Shown here piece after piece: positions 1 to 11,916 of a stretch of DNA of 64,000 nt. The notes under the pieces were generated by a model. The model saw nothing but the letters and a program-made list of their open reading frames with translations. It was not told where the DNA came from and made no database searches. The DNA is from Rotaria macrura (Eukaryota; Rotifera; Eurotatoria; Philodinida; Philodinidae). Location: assembly GCA_900239685.1 (NCBI GenBank), contig OENT01000780.1:1-64000 (forward strand). Reading direction: 5' to 3'. Position 1 is the stretch's first letter; every line of letters begins with the position of its first letter. Position numbers and translations under genes: made by a program.

Positions 1-3000
1 TTATGAAAGAGTTTACCATGCTAATAAACTCTAAAAAGGGTATACGATACGTTTTATGAGACCAATAAACCTTTTTGAAGGGTTTATTATTCTGCGCCTA
101 TTTTTTACAGTGTACTCGATGCTAGGCGCTTCGCGTTCCCATACGGCACCCCAGAGATAATATGTGAGTAACGTTGGTGGATAAATTATGTACCAATGAA
201 TTCTTATGTACCAATGATGCATTTTCAGCAGTATGGATGTGGGACATGCTATTGCATCTAAACGCAATAACATTAACCTGAGGCAAATATGAACACGGAA
301 CAGAATGGCACGATCATCCTATCTCCCATCGTGCAGGACAGGATGGATTTTAAGTTTCGTCCTGTCGTGCTGTTCGGCAATAAAACGGTTATAGTGATAG
401 GAAAGAAAGGTAGGAAAACATTAGTCGTATTTGTTTTATAAGTTTTTTCAGAGTATGTTTTTGTAACATTCATCATCATTTAATTTGCATTATAGTCACT
501 AGCGATGATAAGTGCCACGATCGGAATAATAGTTTGTGCTAAGCCACGGAAATCATTCTGATAGTCGAACTCGATCGTATTTCGATCGGAATCCAATCGA
601 ATTCTATACTTTTTAAAATAAAACCAACGAAATCAAATCGGAATTCGGTAGTGGAAATGACTTTTGGATGCTTGTGTTGGAATTTATCAGACCCTACTCT
701 AGGAATCTCATGAAATCAGGCACGAGCTTTCGAGCCATCTGTAGTAACGTCACCAAACGCTAATTTGTACCTAATCAAGAAAACAGGCGTTATAACAGAA
801 AGAGAACATTTCGGCATAAGACGGAATCAAAAACGAATAATAAATACTCCTTTCTACCGCAGTGGTTGTACTGCTGCCCGAAGAGCAGAAGACAAATCCT
901 CGATTCCTCTCGAAAGATGATTATTCTTTTGTTGCGTTTTTTTCATACCATCACGTTACTTTCTCGCTGATAAGTGAGTTTAACAGTATGAAAGAAAGAA
1001 GAAATAGCAATATGGCTAATCCTTCGGATCAGTTTGTAGATCTGTCTCGTGAAATTCGGTATGGGATTTATTTTACCTGGCAGGTTTAGCAGCTGTAGAG
1101 ATAAATGTGAAATTAGAATTTTGAAACAATACCTGATACAAACAAAAACAATAGGTGATGTTTCTTTTTTGTTCTTTGGTAATTGCCTTCAATTTTATTG
1201 GAAATCTGATCTTCATTCCTCTATTAGGACATTATGGTAAAATAGAAAACCCAGTGGAGATATTGTGCATGGGATACATGTAGTTGAAGGTTCTCCTCTC
1301 CCTGATTAGTTTTTTTGCGAAAATAAAGACTTTGATTAGTCGACTAACATCAAAATACGGCTAGTTTTTGGGATTTATAGCTGAAAATCGGAAAAATGTG
1401 AGTTCAGTTTTATGTCGGAACATTAATGAATCCTAAAAATTCTTTTTCCGATTCTTTAAATTGCTTCGATTATCTGAGAAACCTTTTCAATTGAAACATT
1501 GTGAGAATAAAAGGAATTTTATAGAAATCTTCCCTAACAAATTTACAGGCTTGTATATGATAAAAGACTGCGTCTGGTACTGTGAAGCGAGACTAATATT
1601 CTTTCAAAATTTCTCCATCACTCTAACAACATAATGTATCGATTAAGTAGACTTGTCTTCTTTACACGATGATCTTGTGAAATCAGTAAAACTCAAAATT
1701 TTTACACGGAAAAATATCCACTCATAATGATTGAATCATTTATAAACAAAAAAAGTTATCTAAATCAAATTTTTTCTTCGATCTCAAACTACATTAGATT
1801 AACCTAATTAACATTAACGTATCTTTGTATTGGCTATGCACTTTGAATGCTGACAAATATTTATTAACTCTACAGGAAGTAAAACAATAGGTTTAAAGAA
1901 CATCAAATAAATATGCTATAGTTGTGTTTTCTTTAACATCTTCCATCAATCGAGTATCTCGTCACCAACGAAATGTGCTCCATCTCAGAATAAATTAAAA
2001 CAGTGATTAAAATACAATGAAACGGATCCTCAGAATATGTCGAAATCCTTATATAAATTCGCTATAAAGTACCGAAAAAGTTAAAAAATTTGTTACCTAA
2101 ATGAAAATTACAGGGCTTATTTTTATCTGATAGCGGCTGCATCACTGTATCGCTTATACCGCATTATCTGCATTTTGGAACAATTTTTGTTTTGATAAAT
2201 TTGATTCTCATCATAAATGCAAAATCACCCAGCATATGCTATTTACATTCGTTGAAGTAAAATATGTAGTGTAATTAGTAAGTTGAAGATACAATTTTTT
2301 ATCTTATACCTTCCTAGCCGACGTCGAAGTTCAGCTGCGAACCAACAGCATCAAAAGCCGTACATTATCATTATTAAAAGAATAATCACTACTTCATCAA
2401 TACGAGAGGACTAAAGTTAATTTCAAAAGCCGCACGTGAATATTTTAGAACTTTTAAAGCGCTATGCAGGATCTTTTAAAGCGAAGCTTATTGTGCGAAT
2501 ACCAACAAAACTACCGAGTTCAATTTATATAGTTCCAAAAACGTGACATTTGTAGTACTCAGTTTAAATCAGACTAACGCTAAGAATTGCGCATCATCAA
2601 AACCAACCGTTACAGAATGTTATTTTTTTCACATTGTAGCAACAATATCTCCTCATCACAGAATATTCTCTAAAATTTTTATCATAGTTAGAGACTATGA
2701 TGGTCTACTGTCAGTATAAATTTTGTTTATTTTCATTTAATCGAACCCGAGTTATTCAAAAACTATTGACAGTTACAGAATTTCGAAAAATAGAAGCTTT
2801 TTTTAGGGTGAACTGAAAGTTTAGCATATTGCTACGAAACAAAACAACATGCAAACAATTGTTATGTATAAAATTTGCTTATTGTTCCATAAGCTCTTAG
2901 AATATCAGGCTATTTTTGAACTAGCCTGACTGCATTGAATGAAAATCTCTAAAAATACTATTCGTTACAGAATTTTATGTGTTACGAAATTTCACCCTTT

Positions 3001-3880
3001 TTACAAAAATCGAACTGTGAACTTGGATAAAAGCGATGAAAATTTAAAAATACCATGCAACCCTGCCCAGCATTCAATTCTGCATCGAATGGTACGGTTT
3101 TTACCAGAATTCAGAGGAAAAACAATTTTTACTTTTTTGACCAGCAAAATTTTCGAAAAAATCTTACTTTAAATTTTAAAGAACTAAACTGTCCACTTTG
3201 TTCAAATTTCTATGCTGATTCCGCATATAACAAAGTATATGCATATTTCTGAACAAAAACAGCATCAAATATTCAATAGTTTTAAAACACGGCGATTTTT
3301 GGATACTTACGAAATTCCGTAACGGAGTATTTATAGCGAACATATGAGAAAATGAAATCAAACCAGACTGAAAATGAGTGTATTCGATAGAGGTCGTTAA
3401 GGACTATCTGGAAGTGTCGTCTATATTGTGACAATTAGCAACACAAGCGAGTAAAACACATTGTAAATAAGGTTCATTATGGAATTTCATTAAAAATACA
3501 GATGGTTTGTGGGAGCATCATCTTGTTTCGTAGATACCTAAAGTTTGAATAATGGTTAAATATTGAAAGTGTACCTCGTATTCTGTCAATTCATATCTAA
3601 TTGAAGATTTTTTATTCTATTCATTCGTGTTTATTTAAAGGCATATTCCACTACTACCTTTCAGGCAAATTTTTGAGTTCAGTACCCTAAGAAAAATTTC
3701 GTGTGTCTGAGACACATAAAGCTGCTCAGGGACAGAAACGTTCTCATTTCATTGAAAATTGATCATGCTCTTTACAATAGTAAACTCAGCTTTCTCTACT
3801 TTTGAGTTGGAATCCTTCATGTGCATGAGTGACCGATGGCTAGTTTTGACCGTATCCGGATTGAATATATTAAAACAAAT
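1..3880. other. Intergenic stretch with no supported gene
   Basis: I see no gene here. Open frames are short and match no family I know. The longest plus-strand frames (862-1089 and 1049-1240) overlap in different frames, lack convincing splice partners and look like chance or decayed sequence. A tract at about 541-800 (including GCTAATTTGTACCTAATCAAGAAAACAGG) loosely resembles 18480-18720, so both may be remnants of one dispersed repeat; the match is patchy and judged by eye. Confidence 0.5.
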
Positions 3881-3889
3881 CAACGTTAA

Positions 3890-5300
3890 TATTTTAAAAG
3901 TAAAAGTTTAAAGTGCGTACACTTTAACTATAACTTTAAATTTCAAACTGTACTTACTTTAACTTTAACTTTAACGTTTAAAGAAAATTTAAAGTGCCAC
4001 CCCTAGTCCTGAACCCTTTGAAATTTGAGTTACCCCTGAGGTTTGATCGAAAACCCTTTTGAGTTTCGTATACAAAATGTGATGTAAATATGCCTCGTGT
4101 AGAACTAGGGTTACGAAGTTACCATTACAAAGTCGTTACGTTTCCAAGTAGCTTATAACTTTTCCGTTACCAGTAATGTGGTAACGGTAACGAACCGCTA
4201 CGAGTTACTCGATACCGGAGTAACGGGTTGAACCACTCTTCTGATAAGCCCTAAAAAAAGCCTTAAGAAAAATTCTGAAATTCTATAAAGTTCGACCAAA
4301 GTATATCAAGCACGAGGAATCCATTCACTGAATCCCTATCTTCACGACTTTCAGTTCATATATTTCGAGAAAAACATCTTTTAAACAAAATTTTGAAGTT
4401 TTTCATTGAAAATTATTCTTTCTCCAGAAACCAGTTACTGCATTCAGATATAGATTTTGAAAAAAGAAAAGTGAAAATCGAAATCGCTGAAAACAATTAT
4501 GCAAAATATTTCTCTAATCAGCTATCGTTCCGATCAGTTGATTACATCGCTGAAATCAATGACATTGTATTGAAACACAAATGTATATGTGTCTTCGATC
4601 ATGAACGTGAATATCATTTCTGTATATATTTCGACCGATTTCTTCGTTCATCGACAGTAAGCATGAATCTGAACCAAAAGTGCGGTTTTTAAGTATATGA
4701 AATTATTAAAATGACTTGCCATGTATTTTATTCGAAATATTCACACTCTTCAAATTTACGTTTATGATCCAATCGACATTCACATATGTGTTTCAATAGG
4801 ATGCCAGCGATTGTAACGAAGCATTTTCCTGATCGGAACGGTTTATTATTGTTACATGTATGATCGATAATTGTTATCAACGATTTCAACGTGAAGACAA
4901 AATGAAAATCCATGGCAAGTCATCTTAATCAATCTGAAAGTCATAAAAATTCCTCTTTCAGATTCAGATTTCGTGAGTCCAATTTGTTGTGTTAACTATT
5001 TTCAGAATTTCTTTTTTTGTCGTGAGAACCTTCTTTGCTGATAAACGGAGGAGTCGTTGGTTCTGTCTTTTCGATACCGTTGCCAGGAAAGTGGTCGCGG
5101 TAACGTTACTTGTTACTTGGTGAAATATTCCATTTCTAGTTAGCAGAGATGCGATCGGTTAAGGATTTTCTTAAACAGAACCGAACCGAAAAATTGTCTA
5201 ACCGAACCGAGCCGAGCCGAACTGATTTTTATTTTTAAAACTTTTAATCGAACCGCATTCGAATTTAACCGGGTCGAGCCGATCCCAACCGAAAGATTTG
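3890..5300. repeat. Patchwork of short-motif repeats
   Basis: Three kinds of low-complexity sequence occur in series. Positions 3890-3990 are rich in CTTTAA/TTTAAAG. Positions 4110-4235 and 5080-5125 carry many GTTAC/GTAAC words in both orientations. Positions 5160-5290 carry repeated AACCGA and GAGCCGA. None is a clean tandem array; all look like decayed simple repeats. No coding sequence is supported here except the doubtful open frames inside the foldback at 4465-4900. Confidence 0.55.
4465..4900. repeat. Imperfect foldback whose arms both read as similar short ORFs
   Basis: The plus strand of 4467-4650 matches the minus strand of about 4734-4890. Shared stretches include CGTTCCGATCAG and TATTGAAACACA. 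Because the arms are homologous, a 99-codon plus frame (4393-4692) and a 61-codon minus frame (4728-4913) give related peptides, both with LKH..C.C..DH.R near the end. A further short inverted repeat (AATGACTTGCCATG at about 4710 against CATGGCAAGTCAT at about 4911) flanks the right arm. This is probably a decayed transposon or a duplicated and inverted fragment. I do not call either frame a gene. Confidence 0.5.
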
Positions 5301-5355
5301 TACAATTTTCAAATTTCTTTAAGGAACTACCCAGTCAGACAAATTATGAAAAAAC

Positions 5356-5606
5356 ACGCGTATAAACGCGTCGAAAATTTAACGCAAAAAGCATCGTCGA
5401 AAGCGCACACTTCTACGCGTTCATAACGCGTTAAAGTTACTAAACCAACATTTCTTCGTTCAAAAATAAAACGCGTTATGAACGCGTAGAAATGTGCGCT
5501 TTCTACGATTTTTTTTTCGTTCGAAAAATCTACGCGTTTTTACGCGTTAAAATATGAATTTTCTACGATATTTTTTTCGTTAAAAAATGAACGCGTTTTC
5601 ACGCGT
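5356..5606. repeat. Array of five ACGCGT box pairs with about 59-bp period
   Basis: ACGCGT occurs ten times, starting at 5356, 5366, 5415, 5426, 5471, 5482, 5532, 5542, 5591 and 5601. The boxes form five pairs, 10-11 bp apart within a pair (about one helical turn). Pair-to-pair spacing is 59, 56, 61 and 59 bp. Spacers share TTCTACGATnTTTTTTTCGTT between the last units, so this is a small tandem array. The first two pairs also mirror the third (TTCTACGCGTTCATAACGCG against its reverse complement at 5471), which gives a hairpin. Function is unknown. Confidence 0.8.
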
Positions 5607-5898
5607 ATATTTCTTTTGGTTGTCGTACTTGGTTAGTCATCAAGAATTCTTCTGTACTGTTACATTGTTTGTTACCTGCTGATAATATCTTGCTTCTATT
5701 TAATTTAAAATCGCTTAGTGAGATTATCAAACTTACTGCTTTACCCAAGATTCGATCCCAAGATGTACCGAATGAGAGTCGAATGTGTTGTCCATTCGAC
5801 TACCCATAGAATAAAAAAATGGCAAAAAATGATGTAAATTACATCATTTTAATGAAACTTTTTCCTGGAAGAAATTATGTCGAAAATGAAAAAAATGC

Positions 5899-6162
5899 AA
5901 TTTTCGATCGTGAAACGGACATAATCTTTCAGTTATTTTAAAGTCATGCATGATTTTGACACGTAAGTCATGCCATGGAAACGAGTAAAACGGCATCAAA
6001 CTCATTTCAGGAAATTCATTGAAAATAAATGGAAATTACTATATTTCTACGGTTAAGAATTACTGGAAAAAATCCAATTTTCGATCGTGAAACAGACATA
6101 ATCTTTCAGCTATTTTAAAGTCATGCATGATTTCGACATGTAAATCATGCCATGAAAACGAT
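5899..6162. repeat. 88-bp direct repeat, two copies
   Basis: The block beginning ATTTTCGATCGTGAAAC and ending CATGCCATGxAAACGA occurs at about 5899-5985 and again at about 6075-6162, with few differences. The 90 bp between the copies are unrelated. Both copies contain GTCATGCATGATTT followed by a second GTCATGCCATG-type word. No ORF is involved. It lies between the ACGCGT array and the 71-bp array and is part of the same repeat-rich block. Confidence 0.75.
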
Positions 6163-6238
6163 TTAGTTTTAACCAAAATCATGTTCATGATATGATTAAT
6201 ATGAACTAAATGCTACTAGGAAGTACTGAAAGCAGCAC

Positions 6239-6296
6239 CTGAGCTTTTCGCAAAGCTCAGTCTAAGTGCCCTTCGTGGGGCTATGCGGTGAACTGC
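6239..6296 (+). other. Three consecutive GC-rich hairpins, possible structured RNA
   Basis: Three perfect or nearly perfect stems sit side by side: CTGAGCTTT-TCGC-AAAGCTCAG (6239-6260, 9 bp), GCCCT-TCGT-GGGGC (6268-6281, 5 bp with one G-T) and GCGG-TGAA-CTGC (6285-6296, 4 bp with one G-T). All three have tetraloops. The GC content stands out from the surrounding AT-rich DNA. I found no hammerhead core (CTGANGA with GAAA) and could not fit an HDV-like fold. It could be a ribozyme or the structured end of a mobile element; the strand is arbitrary. Confidence 0.4.
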
Positions 6297-6599
6297 GAGA
6301 GTCCTTAATTCTACGGAGTCGTATAGACTAGTTACCGTAAATAATATATATTCATGTGAAATCATCAGCGCTGGACATCCTCTCTGTTCTTACACATTCT
6401 ATTTTAGCCCAAAATGATATGCGTAAGAACACCGTATAGGGGTGACCCGAATTCACCATTTAAATGATGTATTTTTAATCAATTTCATGCGTGACAACCA
6501 TTTTTCATTAAAATTTGGCAAATCGTTTTCAACGAAAAATGTATTTCCAGTAGCTGGCTGATTTTTACTGAAAAACAATGAAACTCATCTAGCGACTTT

Positions 6600-7900
6600 C
6601 ATTTTTCGAGAAAACCTAAATTACTGCGATGAAAATGGAGCATAAAAAACTAAATCAATGAAGTGACTTCCAGTTTTCGGGAAAACGCTCTGTAGCGATT
6701 TGATAACGATGCCAAAGAATTGGAACTACCGGCATTATGACGATTTTGTGAAAACATCAAAATCACGAGATGAAAACGATGAGAAAATACTGAATGTAAT
6801 CTAGTGATTCCAATTATTTCGAGAAAACCCTAATTCAAAAAATGAAAACGATGCAGGAATACTGAAGGTATACTGACATTAAGACGATTTCGTCGACACA
6901 CGAAAATCATAAACTGAAAATAATTCAGAAATAACGAAAGTCACGTTGTAACTTCTGTTTTTCCTCACTAACGAAAGTCATGGGATGAAAACGATGAGAA
7001 AATAATGAATTTGAGTAATTGATTTTCATGTTTCAAGAATAGAGAGAGACATGCGATAAAAACAGTGCAAGAATCTTGAAAAAAATTCCATGATTTAGAT
7101 TTTTGCTGAATAAATCTGTTAAAGGAATGAAAATTGGCAATAGGAATAAAACTACCACTTTTTCGACTGTTTTCGAAAACATCGTGTTCATGTGATGTAT
7201 TTGGTTTAGAAAAAACGAGAGTCACCTAGTAATTCCTATTTTTCCTCAGTAACGAAAATCATGAGATGAAAACGGTGAGAAAATAATGAATCTAATCTAT
7301 TTGTTTGGATTATTTCGGGAAGTGTATTTTAACGTAATGAAAATGATGCAGAAACAGTGAATCCACCGCTATCAAGACGATTTTGAGGAAACATGAAAAT
7401 CATGCAGTGAAAATAATTGAGAAATTACGAATGTCATGTTGTAATTTTGAGTTTTTCCGGAAACATAATTTAACGGAATGAAAATGGTGGAGGAACACTG
7501 AATCTACCGGTATTAAAACGATTTTGTGGAAACACGAGGATCATGTAATGAAAATGAAGTAGAAATAATGAAATTCATTGTGGTAATTGTCATTTTTCGA
7601 CAGAACTTAAAGTCATTAGATGAAAACAATGGAAACGTAACGAAAGTGATTATATGATTTTGATTTCGCTGGAATACTTATTTTAATGGAATGAAAATGA
7701 TGGGAAAAAAATGAAACTACTGGTATTATTGGCGTTTTGTTAAAACATGAAGATAATTTGATGAGAATGATGTAGAAATAACGAAAGTAGTCGAGTGATT
7801 TTGATTTTTAGGGAAAACCGGTATTCATGAGATGAAAGTGATTGAAAAATAATGAAAGTATGGTGGTAATTCCGATTTTGGTGAAACAATCTAAGTCATC
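6600..7900. repeat. Degenerate tandem array with about 71-bp unit
   Basis: A core word of the form (G/A)ATGAAAA(T/C)GATG recurs with steady spacing: about 6763, 6841, 6914, 6983, 7053, then 7265, 7336, 7406, 7477, 7547, 7619, 7690, 7760 and 7831. Each core is followed by an AATAATGAA-like word and then a GATTTT...GAAAAC stretch. Steps are 68-78 bp and most are 69-73. Units are strongly diverged from each other, so the array is old. It ends about 100 bp upstream of the ABC transporter start codon. Confidence 0.75.
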
Positions 7901-7993
7901 GAATTTTTGTGAGGAAAAGTTCGAAAATAACCATTTAACTGAAATTACATTGATTTTTTTATTCCTTGGGTATTAGACAAATTTTAAGCAACG

Positions 7994-10184
7994 ATGGTGT
8001 TCTTTTTCAATTGCAAGTCGTCTCAGTGGTCAATAGAGAACATAATATATGATGCAATCGTCAAGTTGAAACCATACAATCTTGCACAATATTTTCTGTT
8101 GATCATGGGTTCGATGCTTGTCACAACGCATCTCAATATACTTTTCTTCTCAATAATTCCTGTCAATGTTACTCGAGGCTTACAAATTCTCGTTCTACTC
8201 ACTATATTTGAAAGTATAACGGCCTATTTTCGTCTGCAACAGGGTTTTGCTAATAATGCATTCATATGCGATTTTATCAAACACATTCAAACAAGAATAA
8301 ATCAACGAATATTGAGTACCGATTGGATTAAGATCAAATTATCTGATCAAGTAGAAATTCGGCGTAAAATCGAGGAAGCTTCAGTGTCTGTCCAAGCCCT
8401 GGCCGAATGTTTCTTTTATCAACTGCCCCAGTTTCTAAAGCTCATTATGACAATTGGAACTATATTTTACTTACGTCCAATGGGAACAATATTCATCGCC
8501 ATAGCCTACGTATGCTCCTATCGATTCTACCTGAACAAGAAAAATAACGATTTACGCGCATTGAAGTTAAAATTCAGCGATGTACACACAAAATTAAGTT
8601 CGAAATATGCACGAGCTAATGAGAACATGTTAGAATACGTAATTTACCATGAAAAAGAGAAAATAATCGATATCACCAATGAGTTAAAAGTTGAAATGGA
8701 AAGAAAATGGAATACACTCTATCATCTCTACGATCAAATATCGTTCGAAGAGAATGTTGTTGGAAAATTATGCACACTCACAACTCTCGTCGCGTATGTT
8801 GCATCCAATGGAACAAGTGCATTGATCATTCTATTGTATCATCATCTATTGACATTAACGGGTAGCATTAATGGTTTATTGACTTTCTATATTGAATGTT
8901 TGAGATTCATCAAAGGCTATAACATAGTCATACCAATACTCGAAGAGTATGAAGATCGACTCAATATGGAACAAATACTTTTACGAGATGTAATTGAAAT
9001 CAAAGGTTTATCATTCAAGTACACAGACACAAGAGCATCATTCTATTTGACTCTGAATAATTCGCTGACGTTTAAAATTGGGCAATCGATACTAGTTACA
9101 GGAAAAAGTGGAGCTGGTGAGTTCAACATAAATGATAGACTCGAGGGAAGAGAAATTGTATTTGAAATATCACTACTGTTTGTCTTTCACTCTATCACAG
9201 TCAGTTTTTTCCCGTTCATCTTGCATAGTTTAAGCAGCAATATTAAGTGATAATAATCGTTCTTATTTGTTATCATGTTTTGGATAAAATCTATGGCTTC
9301 CATATCCATATTTCTCATGTGATTCAATGACTGTATGCATCTTTATAGCAGACTTGCTCTAGAACAATTCTAACGATACCCATGTGATTTTTAGTTTTTG
9401 AATCGATTTGAACTTTTCTGACGCAACCCAGAATTTTGTTCAACGGAAAAGGCTTGTACAGAGATCTAAATGACTTGATTTTCGTAGATGAATAAATCGA
9501 GATTCTCATAGGCTAACTCTGGTTGTATCATAATTTAAAATGCTGAAATCTAAGAAATTCGTTGTTCTTTTCTAATCTAATACAAAATCGTGCTCGATAT
9601 ACTCTTTTCTACTTGAAGGTAAATCAACATTCTACGATATTCTCATTGGTTCTATTTCGAAGAACGATTACGAAGCAAATGTACGCATCGATGAACAACA
9701 GGCAACATTTCATTCAATTGAAAAATGTCGAACAATGGTTTTACAGGACAGTCGCATGGATTTTCGTTCGACTATACTCAGTATGGTAACAGATATTGAC
9801 GAAGACAAGAAAACCTACCGTGAACTTGAATCGCTTGTATGGAATTTTCTGAATCTTGTGGATATGGATGATTTTGTTCGTAACGAACTTAACGGTAGTC
9901 TTGATGAACCACTGGAAAACAGAGTGAGTGGAGGACAGAAGACCCGATTATTATTAGCAAGGGCTCTATTTCGTACACATAAGCGTCAATCATCGATGCT
10001 TATTCTCGATGAGCCCGATAAAGGTCTACCGGCTGAAACAACGATAACTATTATTGACAACATTATCAATTGGTATCGACCACAGGGTATTCTTTTTCTT
10101 ACTTTACATACTGAGAGAGCACACACACTTTATTTTGATCGAATACTCACTATTGAAAATGGATGTATTACCAAAGTCAAATGA
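7994..10184 (+). CDS. ABC half-transporter (membrane domain plus ATPase), one intron
   Basis: Exons 7994-9116 and 9619-10184, joined by a GT-AG intron of 502 bp, give 562 residues. The join falls inside the Walker A motif: exon 1 ends at GKSGAG and exon 2 supplies KST (residues 370-378), which confirms the splice. The N-terminal 330 residues have about five hydrophobic segments (an ABC-exporter-type membrane domain). The ATPase domain shows a Q-loop (VLQDS), signature VSGGQ (477-481), Walker B LILDEP with D505/E506 and the switch histidine H538. One membrane and one ATP-binding domain mean it must dimerise to work. The substrate is not readable. It sits just after a repeat block and far from other genes. 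Origin is uncertain; the single intron contrasts with the intron-rich metazoan genes further right. Confidence 0.85.
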
Positions 10185-11916
10185 CGACAAATACAAAATA
10201 AACAATGTGATATATGATCATCACAGTTTAATCAACCAAGTCTGACTCATGTTCAATGTTATACTGCAGAATAATAAATGATTTCATAACCTCAACTGAG
10301 GTAGAAAATTACATTCACCAACACCTAACATAGTGCCAACAAAACACCCGTAGACCACTATGGGAGTAGTCATGCCTTAAGAGATTTCAACTATTGTCAC
10401 ATATTCTCATTTGAACCCAAAAGAAGGAGGCAGAATAAAAGCTAGCCATAGTTTTGACGGTATTTCAACAGGATGGAATCGGAATGAAATTCCGATAGTT
10501 GTTACCTCAAAAAATTTTCGAGTAACATCCAAGTTCGACTTTTGAACATTTCATGGCATCATACTCTTCATAATTCTATTCTAATTACGAATATAATAAA
10601 AGATACGTGTATCTATGTATAAAATTAATGATAAATGTTTGATGGTGTAAAAAAAGAAATATTTATTAATAGAAAGAATTAATTCATCTTTATCATGATC
10701 ATTAAACCATCAAGAGCATTTTTGTTCCATAAATGATCAAATGTCACTTGGCCAATTTGAATGGGATTCATAATATCGTTCTGCATGCAAGTTTACTTAT
10801 CAGATAATTTCTAGTACACTTAATATGATATTGTTTCTCTACACGAACATTCTTTATAATGAATTTTGTGCTATTTTTGTCAAGCTGTGGTTTTCGGAAA
10901 AAGTTGACTGTAAGAATAGGTTGGTTATTAACATATTTTTTAACTTTAATACAGATTTGTGACGATAAAAAAAGCTCAACAGTTATACGAATATCATCGA
11001 CTTCATGGTTTCATTAAATATTTTATTTCTGAATCTTAACGGTCACGAAATGTTTTTTCTCTATGCTTTTATTCTAGGAAGTTACACATGAATTGACTAT
11101 AGCATTGTAGGACGCAACATAGTCGAATCTAGTATCGTTTTAGTTTTTATTCATACATTATAATTTATTGTTAAATGCATATTTTCTTAAGTTTTGACGA
11201 TTTTCAACAGTAAAACTTAAAATAAAGTAAAAGAAGAGTCTAGACTTGTATATTGTTTAACACCCTATCATTTACTATTCTGAATGTTTGAATAATATGG
11301 TACAGTAAAAACAATTCCATGAATAGCATGATTGTAAATAATGTTGAATAGCAAATAGATGAACACCTGTAAACCGAAACAAATTGAACTATTCTAAGCT
11401 TTGTTTGACAGTAAAGTTAAAAGAAAACTTCGCACTACGTACATCGAAATAGTTGAAAACATTCTAGAATGAACCAGTCAAATTTGAATAATATTAACGA
11501 AATAATTTTTAACTCAATACATACTCCAAATATCCATTGACATTTAACACTATGAGAATACGATGAAAATAAATTTTCATCTCACTTGTTTGTCAAGTGG
11601 CGGCTGCAGACGTCGCTACATAAAAAACATAAGTCGGTTTTCTCTTGTATATCATTTTTTTAATACTCTGGCTAGATTACATATGCAATACACATGCTGC
11701 ATCAAATAACAACTGCGATAAAAACACACACACCTAGATAAAAGAAAAACAAACTATAGTGCGTAATAAACATCGATGAGAAATGAGTGATTCGTTGTAC
11801 TCTCGGTGTGATTTAAAAAGAAAGAAAAATCATTGTGTAATGTCATTTTAACAATACAATTGTAGGAGTATATAAAAGAATATTTTAGAAGAGCTACCCT
11901 TTCACTTCACTCAACA
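10185..11916. other. Intergenic, AT-rich
   Basis: No ORF or RNA gene is supported in these 1.7 kb. It separates two convergent-independent plus-strand genes. The last 150 bp before the next start codon presumably hold its promoter and leader, but I see no distinctive element. Confidence 0.4.

Noticed and set aside
862..1240. Overlapping plus-strand frames as a gene fragment
   Set aside because: Different frames overlap, there is no usable splice path and no recognised motif.
5735..5812. tRNA-like sequence on the minus strand (GGGATCGAATCTTGGG, resembling a B box)
   Set aside because: The T stem would be almost all G-T pairs, the anticodon stem does not form, and an 8-bp hairpin (GTCGAATG/CATTCGAC) competes. 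At most it is a decayed tRNA-derived repeat.
6239..6320. Hammerhead or HDV-like ribozyme assignment for the hairpin cluster
   Set aside because: No CTGANGA/GAAA hammerhead core, and no nested double pseudoknot could be drawn. Kept only as an unassigned structure.
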